Assembly (NCBI RefSeq): GCF_002964785.1 | Contig: NZ_PQCC01000004.1 | Span: forward strand, 124,001 to 188,000 | DNA from: Pseudoalteromonas sp. T1lg48 | GTDB lineage: Bacteria > Pseudomonadota > Gammaproteobacteria > Enterobacterales > Alteromonadaceae | Length of the DNA: 64,000 nt | Direction of reading: 5' to 3' | In this document: piece by piece, positions 33,386 to 44,000 of the stretch | Position numbering within the stretch: the first letter of the stretch is position 1 | Layout of the letters: every line of letters begins with the position of its first letter | Made by a program: the position numbers and the translations under genes | Notes under the pieces: model-generated | Told to the model about the DNA's origin: nothing | Databases searched by the model: none | What the model saw: the letters and a program-made list of their open reading frames with translations, nothing else

Positions 33386-34219
33386 ATGATCGAACAAGAA
33401 ATAGCCCAAGTAGAACGTTACTACCAAATGGCCATAGACTTCCTCGTTGCCTACAGTGCACAGTTGGTACTGGCTTTGGTATTACTGGTGTTTGGTCTGT
33501 GGCTGGCACAACGCATTAGCCGCTGGATCTTTGCCCTGATGCAGAGCCACAAAATCGACATTACCTTGTCCACCTTTACCAGTAACCTGGTGCGGGTGCT
33601 ACTTATCGTCACCTTTGTGGTCATTGCCCTGGGCAAGGTGGGAATAAGTGTGACTCCCTTTGTTGCCGCCATTGGTGCCGCATCACTAGGTGCTGGCCTG
33701 GCATTGCAAGGCATGCTGTCAAACTATGGCGCCGGCCTTGCGATCATTGCAACCCGTCCCTTTGTGGTCGGTGACACCATTACGGTAAAGGGCGTCACAG
33801 GTCAGGTAAGCGCCATTGAGCTCGGTATGACCCATTTACGCGACGAAGATGAGGTGGAGATCACCATTCCCAACAAGCACATTGTTGGCGAAATCATTCA
33901 TAATTCATTCGATTACTCTCTTGAAGAAGGGACCATTGGCATTGCCTACGATGCCGATTATGAGCAGGCAGAAGCACTCATCATCGAGGTGTTGGCGTCG
34001 CAGAGCGATGTTGCGCAAACGCCAAAGCCACAGGTAGGGATCAACGAATTTGCCGACAGCAGCGTTGTGCTCTTATATCGCTATTGGGCACCAACCAAGG
34101 CCAAGGTGGCCACCCGACTTGAAATCAATAAGGCGATATTCCGCGCCTTGAAACAGGCACACATAGAAATCCCCTTTCCTCAGCGAGTGGTTACACTCAA
34201 GCAGGAAGCCCACTCCTAA
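33386..34219 (+). CDS. Small-conductance mechanosensitive channel (MscS family)
   Basis: 277 residues, near E. coli MscS (286). Three transmembrane helices, the third being the Gly/Ala-rich pore helix TPFVAAIGAASLGAGLALQG. The beta domain follows (RPFVVGDTITVKGVTGQVSA, EITIPNKHIVGEIIHN) and then the alpha/beta cytoplasmic cage. It opens under membrane tension to release osmolytes. No obvious ribosome site. Single gene with no operon partner, ending about 120 bp before the next gene. Confidence 0.93.
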   Translation: MIEQEIAQVERYYQMAIDFLVAYSAQLVLALVLLVFGLWLAQRISRWIFALMQSHKIDITLSTFTSNLVRVLLIVTFVVIALGKVGISVTPFVAAIGAASLGAGLALQGMLSNYGAGLAIIATRPFVVGDTITVKGVTGQVSAIELGMTHLRDEDEVEITIPNKHIVGEIIHNSFDYSLEEGTIGIAYDADYEQAEALIIEVLASQSDVAQTPKPQVGINEFADSSVVLLYRYWAPTKAKVATRLEINKAIFRALKQAHIEIPFPQRVVTLKQEAHS

Positions 34220-34338
34220 GCCCTTCAACCCATGGCACGCTGCGGCGTGCCTACCATTTTAGCCCCAGTCGCATACAGAGCGCCCCGATAGGCTATACTC
34301 ATAACAATTAAAAAAATGTTTAAAAACAGGGCGTAAAT

Positions 34339-34701
34339 ATGTTCTTGGGTATCCTGTCGTCAAACAACAATAAAGCATACCTAGCTCCGGCCATCTTGCT
34401 TATTATCGCTATCGCGCTCTTGCTCATTAAGCTGCTCGTCAATACTGAGCCATCGGCCGAGCCTTCAGCCGAGCCTCCAGCCGAGCCTTCTGCCGAGCTA
34501 GGCCCTATGAGTTCAAGTGCTGTCACGGAGACCCAACTCCCTGCATCACAGACACAGATGCTCGGTAATTCCGACATTCTAAGCCCTGATTTTATCGCCA
34601 CCAGGGGCAGTCACTGTGAAAAGTATTATCTTATTTATAAGCAAGAGCCAAGCCAGCACAACGAAGTGCTTGCCAGGCAAGTCTGTCGTAATTTCAATTA
34701 A
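34339..34701 (+). CDS. Short membrane-anchored protein with PSAE repeats
   Basis: 120 residues. N-terminal transmembrane helix (LAPAILLIIAIALLLIKLLV), then a low-complexity linker of EPSAEPSAEPPAEPSAE made from an imperfect 12-bp DNA repeat, and a C-terminal polar part with two cysteines (SHCEKYYLIYKQEPSQH; VCRNFN). No family recognised. It may be a real small envelope protein. The repeat region can change length by slippage. Confidence 0.55.
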   Translation: MFLGILSSNNNKAYLAPAILLIIAIALLLIKLLVNTEPSAEPSAEPPAEPSAELGPMSSSAVTETQLPASQTQMLGNSDILSPDFIATRGSHCEKYYLIYKQEPSQHNEVLARQVCRNFN

Positions 34702-34831
34702 CGGCCTGTTTTTGCAGGTATTGAGCGGATATGCGACTGGTGTTCCCGAGTAAAAAACATCGATATACAACTCAATACAAACTCATGTATGATTACGAAG
34801 TTATGAATTAAATGTTACTGTCCAGGCCAAG

Positions 34832-35599
34832 ATGATGAACGGAAAAGATAATAACTGGATCCTAGTGGTGGATGACGACACCGAGTTAGCGCAACTGGTG
34901 GCGGGTTTTCTTGAAACCAACGGCTATAAAACCAAAATTGAAAACAACGGCTTAAAAGCTGTGCAAACCATAATTACCGAGCAGCCGGCATTGGTCGTGC
35001 TCGATGTCATGCTACCGGATATGGACGGCTTGTCGGTTTGCCGTCAGGCGCGCTACGGTTACCCGGGTTTGGAAGGCACCTACGACGGTCCTATTCTTAT
35101 GCTTACCGCCCTCGACAACGACATTGATGAAGTGGCAGGCCTGGAAACCGGTGCCGACGATTATTTAGCAAAACCGGTGCGCTCGCGGGTACTGCTGGCA
35201 CGAGTACGAGCCCTGCTGCGCCGCAATCCCCATGAAGCACCCGCATCGCTTCCAAGGACAGAACAACAGCCGGAAGAAAAAACAGAAGACGAAGCCTTGA
35301 TCAAATTCGATGATCTGGTGATAGATAAAAAATATCAAAGCGCGGAAAAAGACGGCAAGGTCGTGGATTTGACCACCGCGGAGTTTGAATTGCTAGCCTT
35401 ATTAGCCAGCAACCCCGGAGTGATCTGCGACCGGGAGTTTATTTCCGAGCATTTTGCCAAACTAGGTTATGAAAGCTCTAATAGAACCATAGACTTGCGC
35501 GTGTCACGGATCCGCAAAAAGCTTGGCGACGACAACAATCCTTCGACTAGAATTAGAACTATCCACGGTAAGGGTTATCTCTTCGTAGGAGATAGATAA
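34832..35599 (+). CDS. OmpR-family response regulator
   Basis: 255 residues. Receiver domain with acidic pocket VVDDDTELA, phospho-acceptor D58 (VVLDVMLPDMDG), switch Thr in LMLTALDND and Lys in ADDYLAKPV. A linker of acidic residues follows, then a winged-helix domain (VVDLTTAEFELLALLASNPG, SSNRTIDLRVSRIRKKLGDD, IRTIHGKGYLF). It starts with ATGATG, and the histidine kinase gene begins 4 bp after its stop, so the pair is an operon. The receiver has an inserted stretch (RYGYPGLEGTYDGP) longer than usual. Target genes are unknown; the secreted-protease cluster is next downstream. Confidence 0.92.
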   Translation: MMNGKDNNWILVVDDDTELAQLVAGFLETNGYKTKIENNGLKAVQTIITEQPALVVLDVMLPDMDGLSVCRQARYGYPGLEGTYDGPILMLTALDNDIDEVAGLETGADDYLAKPVRSRVLLARVRALLRRNPHEAPASLPRTEQQPEEKTEDEALIKFDDLVIDKKYQSAEKDGKVVDLTTAEFELLALLASNPGVICDREFISEHFAKLGYESSNRTIDLRVSRIRKKLGDDNNPSTRIRTIHGKGYLFVGDR

Positions 35600-35603
35600 T
35601 ACG

Positions 35604-37856
35604 ATGCGCTTTAAACTGTTATTACTACTCTGTTTGCTTCTAGGTACCGGGCTTTGGCTTAGTACCTCGGTGCAGGGTAGTGATAACGAAGAACAAAGCA
35701 GCGTTGCCCAACTCGAAGCGCAACTGCCTCAGGCCAAGGGCAGAGAAAAAGGCGAGATTTTAACCGAGCTGGTGGAAGCCTACCGGGATAACAATCCTCC
35801 GCTTAGCTTGGAATATGCACAGCAGGCCTTGTCGAGTTTTGCCAAGTACCCGGATGAAAAGCGCCATATAACGGTCCTCAATAATATGGCCTGGGCTCAT
35901 ATTACCCTGGGGCAGTACGAACAGGCACAGGCTCGCACCAATCAAAGCCAGGCCCTGTCAAAAGAAGTCGATTATAAACGCGGTCTTTATGTGTCTGTTA
36001 CCATGCAGGGGATCATCTATTGGCGCACCGCCGATTACCAATCGGCATTGAAAAACTTTGAACAAGCCCTCGAAATAGCCAAGGAACAGCAAGATACCCG
36101 GGGTATCGCCAATACCACTAATTATATCGCCATCATTCACCAAACCCTGGGCGAGCCAAAAAAAGCACTCGAGTATTTTCAAAGTGCCTTTGAGATGCAG
36201 CAACAAATAGGCGAAGAGAAAAGCATCGCCGTGTCTCTCAATAACCTCGCCAATATTCACGGTACCAGTGGTAACTATAGTTTAGCCCTTGATTACCAAT
36301 TAAAATCACTGACCATTCGCGAGCGTATTAACGATGTTCCCGGTCTCGCTCAAGTGCTCGGCAACATTGGCCTCACCTACTTCTATCTCGAAGACTATGA
36401 TATGGCGCTGTCTTACCTACAGCGGGCACTGGGTTATTACGAAACCTTGCAGGACAAGCTTGGCATTGCCGAAATGCTCACTAACTTGGGGGCCGTGCAC
36501 CAACGTAAACATCAATTCGATGCCGCACTGCATCAATATCAATCCGCCCTGGCACTTGCCCAGGAATTGGATGATGTCGCCATGATGTCACGGATCAAAA
36601 TTGATATCGCCAGCGCCTATATAGAGTTAGGCGATGCGGATTTGGCTCAGGAGTACGCCGAGCCGGCACTGCAAAAAATTATCAATCTAAAAATTATCCC
36701 CCTGCAGGCGAATGCGTTATTGGTCAGTGCGAAAATAGCCAAGCTTAAAGGTGAGACCACCCAAGCGATCCATTTAACCAATCGCTCTATAGAGGTGGCT
36801 ACGGATGTTGAAGATAAGCGCATGGTGCGCGATGCCTATCAGTATCTTTATCAAATTTATAAGGACAGGGGCGATCTGGCTCAAGCCCTTTATTACCTGG
36901 AATTGTTTAAACAGGTCAATGATGAGATGTTTAACTCCGAGAGCGATCAACGGGTTGCCTTCTTGCTAAGCCACTTCGAAGCGGAAAAACGAGAACAGCA
37001 AATTAAACTGTTACAGGCGGATCAAAGCCTAAAGCGCAAAGAGATTGAACAGCAGAGATACACCCGTAATGTCTGGATTGCTTCCTTGTGTGCCAGCTTC
37101 GCCTTTATTCTGTTGTTTGTTAACCGCATGCATCAAAACAAGATAAACCGCTCGTTGAATGAAAACATCAAATCGCAACGGGAATTAATTCAAGCGGTTG
37201 CCCATGAATTCAGGGCGCCATTGGCACGGGTGCAATTGGCCTTCGATATGTTGGAAGACTCTCTGGTTGCCGATAACACTAAGCTGCTGAGCACTAAGAT
37301 TAATGATGGCCTGACCGAACTGGAAAAGCTGATCAAAGAAGCCTTGGACTTTATCCAGCTGGAAAATAAGTCCCGGGCACTGCACACCAGCGAGCTTAAA
37401 ATTGGCAACATGCTGTCGCGCTTACTTGAATCTCATGTCGATCTGTATCCCGATATTCATTTCGAATTGACCGAGAAAGGGCCACAGCCTTGTGTGGTTC
37501 AGGCCGATAGTCACCAACTAAACCGCGCCGTTTCCAATATCGTTCGCAATGCCGCCCGCTTTGCCGAGACACAGGTGCAGGTTACCTTAAATAACCTGTC
37601 GCAACATTATGAGATCTGTATTGAAGACGACGGCCCGGGTATTCCCGTTGCCGAACGACAGCGGGTTATTGAGCCCTTTGTTCGCCTCGACCTCAGTCGC
37701 TGTCGCGATTCCGGCGGTGTCGGCCTGGGTCTGGCACTGGCGAAAAAAATAAGTGAAGCTCATGGTGGCAAACTCATAGTTGGGTCTTCTACCCTAGGTG
37801 GTGCCAAACTCACCATTCGCTGTCCGAAAAAGCCGCCACCAACCAGTAACAGCTAG
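35604..37856 (+). CDS. Histidine kinase with periplasmic TPR domain
   Basis: 750 residues. Signal-like first helix (RFKLLLLLCLLLGTGLWLST), then about nine tetratricopeptide repeats (for instance ADYQSALKNFEQALEIAKEQ and GNYSLALDYQLKSLTIRERI) lying outside the cytoplasm, a transmembrane helix near 495-510 (VWIASLCASFAFILLFV) and a cytoplasmic kinase. Phospho-accepting H534 in AVAHEFRAPLARVQ; ATP-binding N box NRAVSNIVRNAARFA, EDDGPGIP, and GGVGLGLALAKKISEAHGG. It pairs with the regulator just upstream. The TPR sensor suggests it senses a peptide or protein partner. No terminator is clear after it. Confidence 0.9.
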   Translation: MRFKLLLLLCLLLGTGLWLSTSVQGSDNEEQSSVAQLEAQLPQAKGREKGEILTELVEAYRDNNPPLSLEYAQQALSSFAKYPDEKRHITVLNNMAWAHITLGQYEQAQARTNQSQALSKEVDYKRGLYVSVTMQGIIYWRTADYQSALKNFEQALEIAKEQQDTRGIANTTNYIAIIHQTLGEPKKALEYFQSAFEMQQQIGEEKSIAVSLNNLANIHGTSGNYSLALDYQLKSLTIRERINDVPGLAQVLGNIGLTYFYLEDYDMALSYLQRALGYYETLQDKLGIAEMLTNLGAVHQRKHQFDAALHQYQSALALAQELDDVAMMSRIKIDIASAYIELGDADLAQEYAEPALQKIINLKIIPLQANALLVSAKIAKLKGETTQAIHLTNRSIEVATDVEDKRMVRDAYQYLYQIYKDRGDLAQALYYLELFKQVNDEMFNSESDQRVAFLLSHFEAEKREQQIKLLQADQSLKRKEIEQQRYTRNVWIASLCASFAFILLFVNRMHQNKINRSLNENIKSQRELIQAVAHEFRAPLARVQLAFDMLEDSLVADNTKLLSTKINDGLTELEKLIKEALDFIQLENKSRALHTSELKIGNMLSRLLESHVDLYPDIHFELTEKGPQPCVVQADSHQLNRAVSNIVRNAARFAETQVQVTLNNLSQHYEICIEDDGPGIPVAERQRVIEPFVRLDLSRCRDSGGVGLGLALAKKISEAHGGKLIVGSSTLGGAKLTIRCPKKPPPTSNS

Positions 37857-38378
37857 GCGCATTTTGGCGCCGGCTTTAGCTCTTTAACACAGTGCCCTCT
37901 GCTGAGCAGCATATACATGGCGCCTTCATGGCGACAAAAAAGTCAGTCGCCCTGGCCCAATTAACCACTTTCTTAACTCAACGCTTTCTTTGGTATACAA
38001 GTTAACCGTTTTTTACTTGTTAATTTTATCGCTGCAACTTATCGAATAATTTTCTTTATTTTCGGTAACTTATCATCCATTTTCAGGAGATTTTAGTCAG
38101 TTTTTTGTCATTACTGTGTACAAAAAGTTAAATTTATTTGATCTTTAGTGTCTATATGTATATAAATGTATATGTTGAGTCATTGAAATTGATTCCCAAA
38201 ACCTTTCGAGGCAAGGGATCACGTTATGTTTTTTTAGCAAGTTCAAATATTTATGCCTGAGCACCAGAAGCCGCAAAGATAAATAGCATTGAACACCAAC
38301 TTGTAGGCAGCACGCGTTTTCGCGGTGTACGGACAACACCAAGGTAACGCCAACCCCTACACAAATTGGAGCAAAGTT
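37857..38378. other. Intergenic region before the first S8 gene
   Basis: About 520 bp with no convincing gene. The right two thirds is very AT-rich, including a TATATGTATATAAATGTATATG-like series near 38152-38174 that recalls the palindromes upstream of the other S8 genes. Promoter elements for the 38379 gene are expected here but cannot be fixed. The 65-residue minus-strand frame at 38145-38342 looks random. Confidence 0.4.
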
Positions 38379-40192
38379 ATGAAAGTAACAAAAATAGCGA
38401 GCGCCTTAGCGGCATTAACACTTAGCGCAGCAGCATGCGCACAAGCAGACGATTCTCGTTTCGTAATCCAGGTTGATAACAACAGTAAAGGTGTTGTCAA
38501 AGCATTAGCCGTTCAGTCTGGCGCCGAAATCAAGGTTGATGGCGAAGGTTTCTTTGCCGCCAGCTTCCCGGGCATGGACCTTTCTCAGGTTAAGGGTGTT
38601 CTTAATAACCCACATGTAAAACTAATCGAAAAAGACCAAATCCGTAAGCCATTCGCGTTATACAACGACGATGCTGGTAATCCTATGACCAGCCAGCTTA
38701 CGCCTTACGCCGTATACCAGTCACAAGCTAACCAGGTACCCTTTATTGCCGGCGCAGGCATGAAAGTATGTGTTATCGACTCAGGTCTTGATAGATCAAA
38801 CCCTGACTTTAACTGGGCCGGTATCACGGGTGATTATGACCCAGGTACAGGCGATTGGAATGTAAACGGTGGCCCACACGGCACCCACGTAGCCGGTACC
38901 ATTGGCGCCAGCGATAACGAATTCGGCGTAGTCGGCATGGCCCCAGGCGTTGAAATGCACATTATCAAGGTATTCACCGAGCGCGGTTGGGCTTACTCAT
39001 CAGATCTTGCCCACGCTACTAACCTATGTAGCCAAGCCGGTGCCAATATCATCAACATGAGCTTAGGTGGCGGCGGTAGCAACAACGTTGAAGCCAACGC
39101 CTTTGCCGAATTCAGTGCCAATGGTGGTCTGATCGTTGCCGCTGCGGGTAACGATGGTAACTCAGCTGCTTCATATCCTGCAGCCTACCCTGCAGTTATG
39201 ATGGTTGGCGCCAACGATGCCGATAACAACATTGCACCCTTTTCTCAGTTTCCAAGCTGTTCAAGCGGACGCGGCAAACGTGCCACCTTCGATGAAACCA
39301 TCTGTGTTGAAGCAACGGCCGGCGGTGTTCAAACGCTTTCTACCTACCCAGCGGGCATGGCGGATATTGCGTCGCTAAGCGCAGACGGTACTTTCTATGC
39401 TTCTGCAGGCATGGAAAACGACGGTGAAGCGACGGCTGCGGGCTATTTCATGGGCACTGCTGAAGCCGTAGATGCCGGTGCACAAGGCCGCATCTGTGTT
39501 ATCGACCGCGGTAACATCAGCTTCCACGATAAAGTAGCAAACTGTGAAGCCTCTGGCGGCGTTGGTGCGGTTATCGTTAACAACGTAGACGGTGTACTGT
39601 ATGGCACCCTGGGTGATATGAACAGCACATCTATTCCTGCAATTGGTGCAGACCTTGCTGACCGTGATGCATTTTTGAATGCAGCCTCAATCTCAGTAAG
39701 CGTCACTCCTTCTGCTTACGGTTACATGAGCGGTACCTCTATGGCTTCACCTGCGGTAGCCGGCGTTGCCGCACTGGTTTGGTCAAACCACACCGGTGTA
39801 GTGGTGAGCAAATCCGTGACGCATTGAAGATGACCGCCGAAGACCAAGGCGCAGCTGGCCACGATGTCTACTTTGGTTACGGTATCGTTAAGGCCAAGGC
39901 CGCTCACGATTACCTAACACAAAATGGTTGTGGTAACACGCCGACTCCGGGTGAGCTATCACTTAGTGCCACGCATGTATTTGCCAAAGGCAAAAATCAG
40001 GTAGAGCTTGTTGCCTTGGGTGCGTCTTCGGGTAGTGCCGATATCTACCGTGATGGTGCCAAAATTGCTACTGTTGCTAATGGCACACAGTACAACGATG
40101 CCTTCTCTCGTAAGGTAAGCGGCACATTCACCTATAAAGCCTGTGACCAAAACACCACAGACTGTACTGCTGAGCAAGTAATCTCTTTCTAA
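38379..40192 (+). pseudogene. S8 subtilase with PA domain, one-base frame break near the C-terminus
   Basis: Begins MKVTKIASALAALTLSAAAC, with GGAGC 7 bases before the ATG. A propeptide of about 85 residues is followed by the catalytic domain: Asp in VCVIDSGLD, His in GPHGTHVAGTIG, oxyanion Asn in VAAAGNDGN and Ser in MSGTSMASPAVAG. A protease-associated (PA) domain is inserted between (GRICVIDRGNISFHDK). The frame fails near 39794-39797; one added base joins it to SGEQIRDALKMTAEDQGAAG and a C-terminal module ending at 40192, for a restored length of about 604 residues. If the loss is real the protease still has its triad but loses the last helices and C-terminal domain. Confidence 0.85.
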
Positions 40193-40231
40193 GCAGAAAC
40201 CCTTTTCTAGTTGGACCTTAACCAAAGCAGT

Positions 40232-40263
40232 GTGCTCATCCCCATTGAGCCGCTGCTTTTTTC
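40232..40263 (+). terminator. Terminator after first S8 gene
   Basis: AAAGCAG and GCTCA arms pair with TGAGC and CTGCTTTT through a two-part stem, followed by a T-run. It lies 40 bp after the stop codon. Confidence 0.7.
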
Positions 40264-40535
40264 TTTTTAGCCCCCACTATTTTCCCATTTAACGCCCCCA
40301 TACATACAAGGCCCGCCCAGGCCAAGGGCCACACAAGTTCAGTGCGATACTCCAGGCGCGGCAATAAAGTGCAAGCCAGCGCGGGCATACTACGACTCAT
40401 GTCTATAATGTCATACCGCCCTTAATTACAGCCCCATCAGCTGCCACAGTGAGCGACTGGGCTTTGAGCACATCGATCCCCTGTCTCATTGTCCCTAAGG
40501 CAAGACAGAGCGCCTGTCGCCCAGACTCAGTTTTT

Positions 40536-40552
40536 TGTATACAGCGTATACA
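40536..40552. promoter_or_regulatory. 7-3-7 palindrome upstream of S8 gene
   Basis: TGTATAC-AGC-GTATACA, a perfect inverted repeat at the left end of the duplicated upstream region. In the second copy (near 46038) only the left half TGTATACAGC survives. Possible operator. The stretch 40264-41021 otherwise contains no credible gene; the minus-strand frames at 40403-40755 look random. Confidence 0.5.
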
Positions 40553-40902
40553 TCTTCTTTGGTTGGCTCTAAGTGCATTAGGCTGAAATACAAGTTTATA
40601 TACAATTGAGCAATTTCCAGGCACCTCTCAGACCTAGCAAAGCTCTCTGTCACCCGTGCATAAATAACGCGCAACACTGCATAAATACTGGTTTTATAGG
40701 ACATTTGTCCTGCTAACAATTCTATTGCAATTTGCACATCAATAGACAAAAACACGAAATTCTTCCGATGAATAAAAAATAATTTGTCATTTTCCTGTAA
40801 TAAAAACCCCTTTCAAATCATAACACTGCATACTTTCTATACATTTTTTATAAATAAATGTGAATTTTTTACGTCATTTTTATTGATCATATACAAACGA
40901 AG

Positions 40903-40918
40903 GTATATAACTATATAC
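40903..40918. promoter_or_regulatory. Palindrome 107 bp before S8 start
   Basis: GTATATA-AC-TATATAC, a perfect 7-2-7 inverted repeat. The second copy has the degraded form GCATATAACTATACAC. A LuxR-, MerR- or OmpR-type site, or just an AT-rich promoter core; undecided. Confidence 0.45.
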
Positions 40919-41024
40919 ATTCGCATACAAGAAGTGCGAGCGTGCGACTTACAGGGAGAATGAAGTGGGTACGTACAAATGAACCAACCATAAGTTAAAT
41001 TTACAAACAACAGGAGATCAGATG

Positions 41025-44000
41025 ATGAAAACGCCCAAGAAGTCATCTTCCAAACTAATCAAAACACTAGTAGGTACTACACTACTAGCTGGTATCAGTC
41101 CTGTTGCTTTAGCAGTAGCGCAAGCGCCACACAAAGCAGCACCAGAATACGATCAACAAACTGTTATCGTTAAGTTTAAAGAAAGAGTAGCTAAGAAAGA
41201 GCGTAAAGAGCTTTCTCGTAACCTTGGCGTATCTTTCAAAGATAAAAACAACGACGGTGTTGATGACCGCCTACGCAACATTGCTAACGGTCGTCTTGCG
41301 GTACTAGATCTTGGTAAGGGCCGTTCAGTAGATGCTGTATTGGCTAGCCTTAAAAACCACCCACTTGTAGAGTACGCTGAGCCTAACTTCATCGTTAAGC
41401 ACCAAGCTGTTCCAAACGACCCTAGCTATGCAAACCTTTACGGCATGCAAAAAATCTCTGCCGAAGCGGCATGGGATTACACCATCGGTGATGCATCAGT
41501 AATCGTGGGTGTTATCGACACAGGTTTCGATTTCCAACACCCTGATCTTGTAAATAACATCTGGCGCAACCCTAACGAGATCCCTGGAAACGGTATCGAT
41601 GACGACGGTAACGGTTATATCGATGACATCCACGGTATCTCAGCCATCCTAGACAATGGTAACCCTCAAGACACTGGCCTTCACGGTACTCACGTAGCCG
41701 GTACTATCGGTGCTCAAGGTGACAACAACCTGGGTGTTGTTGGTGTGAACTGGCGTACCAGCATGGTAGGTTGTAGCTTCCTGGGTTCAGGTGGTGGTAC
41801 CCTTGCCGACGGTGTTCAGTGTATCGACTATATGATCGGTCTTAAAAATGCCGGTAACAACGTTCGCGTTCTTAACAACAGCTGGGGTGGCGGTGGTTTC
41901 ACGCAAACGCTTAAAGACGCAATCGCAGCAGCCAACAACGCCGATATGCTATTCGTAGCGGCGGCAGGTAACGATGCTTCTGATATCGATGCCGGTGGTT
42001 TCTACCCTGCAGGTTATGATGTACCAAACGTAATGGCCGTTGCCTCTACCGACAGTCAAGACAACCTATCTGGTTTCTCTAACTTCGGTGACGAGCTGGT
42101 ACACATTGCCGCTCCGGGTTCATTCATTGTATCTACTGTACCTGGCGGTGCATATGACTCGCTTAGCGGCACTTCAATGGCCACACCTCACGTAGCCGGT
42201 GCTGCAGCGCTTGTATTATCTGGTAACCCAAATCTAACTACTGCGCAGCTTAAAAACATCCTAATGAGCACGGGTGATGACGTAGCCGCATTACAAGGCA
42301 AAACCATCAACGGCAAGCGCATGAACGTGTTCAATGCCTTGGCTGATTCAGGCGGTACAGGTCCTTCATTCTTTATGAATGCCACGCCTTCGTCTGCAAC
42401 GGTTAACCAAAACGAAAGCCAAGACTTCGTTATCGACCTGACCGCTGCCGGTGGTTTCACAGGCGATGCGACTCTAAGCCTGTCTACTGTTCCAGCTTTA
42501 GATGCACAAGTGCTATTTAGTCAAAACCCAGTTGCTGCTGACACAGCCACAACTATGACTATCAACACTACAACTGCAACTGCTCCTGGTACTTACCAAA
42601 TGACGGTGACTGCGGTAGACGGTGATATCACTAAGACATTACCTCTAACGCTACGTGTATGGCCTGAAGGCAGCACGTCTACCAGCTTCAGCAACAACGA
42701 AGCGGTATTGATTGAGGACGATGCACCTGAGTCTCCAGCTGAGAGCGTAATTAACGTACCTCATGAGATGATCATCACTGAGGTTGCAGGTCACGTTGAC
42801 ATCACTCACGACAACATCGCTGACCTAGTGATCAAGCTAGTAGCACCTAACGGTAAAGAGTCTGTACTTCGAGAATTCGAAGGCCAAGGCACCAACCGTC
42901 TTGAGATGGACTTTGTTAGCTATGATAATGAGCTGGATAACGCCCTAGGTAACTGGACGCTACGAGTAGAAGACCACAGCAACAACGCCTCAGGTATTCT
43001 TAACGACTGGACATTGAAGCTAAGCGGCGCGCCTCTAAGTGCTACTGACTTCGCTCCTAACGTGTCTATCGCAACTCCTGAAAACAACAGTGCCTTCCTT
43101 GTTGGCGAAACAGTAAGTTTCTCTGCAAATGCAAGCGACACTGAAGACGGCGACCTAACTTCAACTGTAGTATGGACGTCAAATGTTGATGGTGTTATCG
43201 GCAACGGTGCAAGCTTCACTAAGTCAGACCTATCTGTAGGCGACCACGTAGTAACGGCTTCTGTTACCGACTCTGCGGGTCAAACAACTAACCAGAGCAT
43301 CGAGTTCTCTGTAGCAGCTGCCAACACTACGGTAAGCGGTTCTAACAACACAGCCATTGCACTTCCTGAGTGGGGCGGCCGTGTATACACTGAAATCGAC
43401 CTACCTACCGGTGTTGCTATCGATGCGCTAGAAGTGTCTGTAAACATCTCTTACGATTCAGTTCAATACTTGAACGTTTGGTTACAGTCTCCTGCTGGTA
43501 CTCTAGTGAAGCTAGTAACTTGGCGTGACTTCTGGAATAAAGACCTTATCCATACCTTTACTCCAGTAGAATTCGCAGGTGAGTCAAGCAAGGGTAAATG
43601 GCGTCTATACGCAGAAGATACGTCAAGCTACACCATGAACGGCGTACTTAACAGCTGGAGCATCTCAGCATCTAACGGTGACGCGGTACTACCACCACCG
43701 GCTGAAAACCAAGCGCCTGAAATGACTATCAATGCACCTATGGGTGGCACTAGCTTCAACCTAGGCGACAGCATCACCTTCGACGGTACTGCAATTGACG
43801 CAGAAGATGGCGACCTAAGCGCAGGTATCAAGTGGTACGATAACTTCAACGGCCTAATCGGTACTGGTGCACTATTCAGCATCGACACGCTTGGCGCTGG
43901 TGACCACATCGTGACTGCAGTGGCTACTGACTCGCAAGACGCGTTCGACCAGGCACAAGTAAGCTTCACTGTGGTAGACGCTCCGGCTAACGTAGCACCT

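Noticed and set aside
40403..40755. Two minus-strand frames between the first and second S8 genes
   Set aside because: No ribosome sites, no recognisable domains, and they cover the duplicated promoter region.
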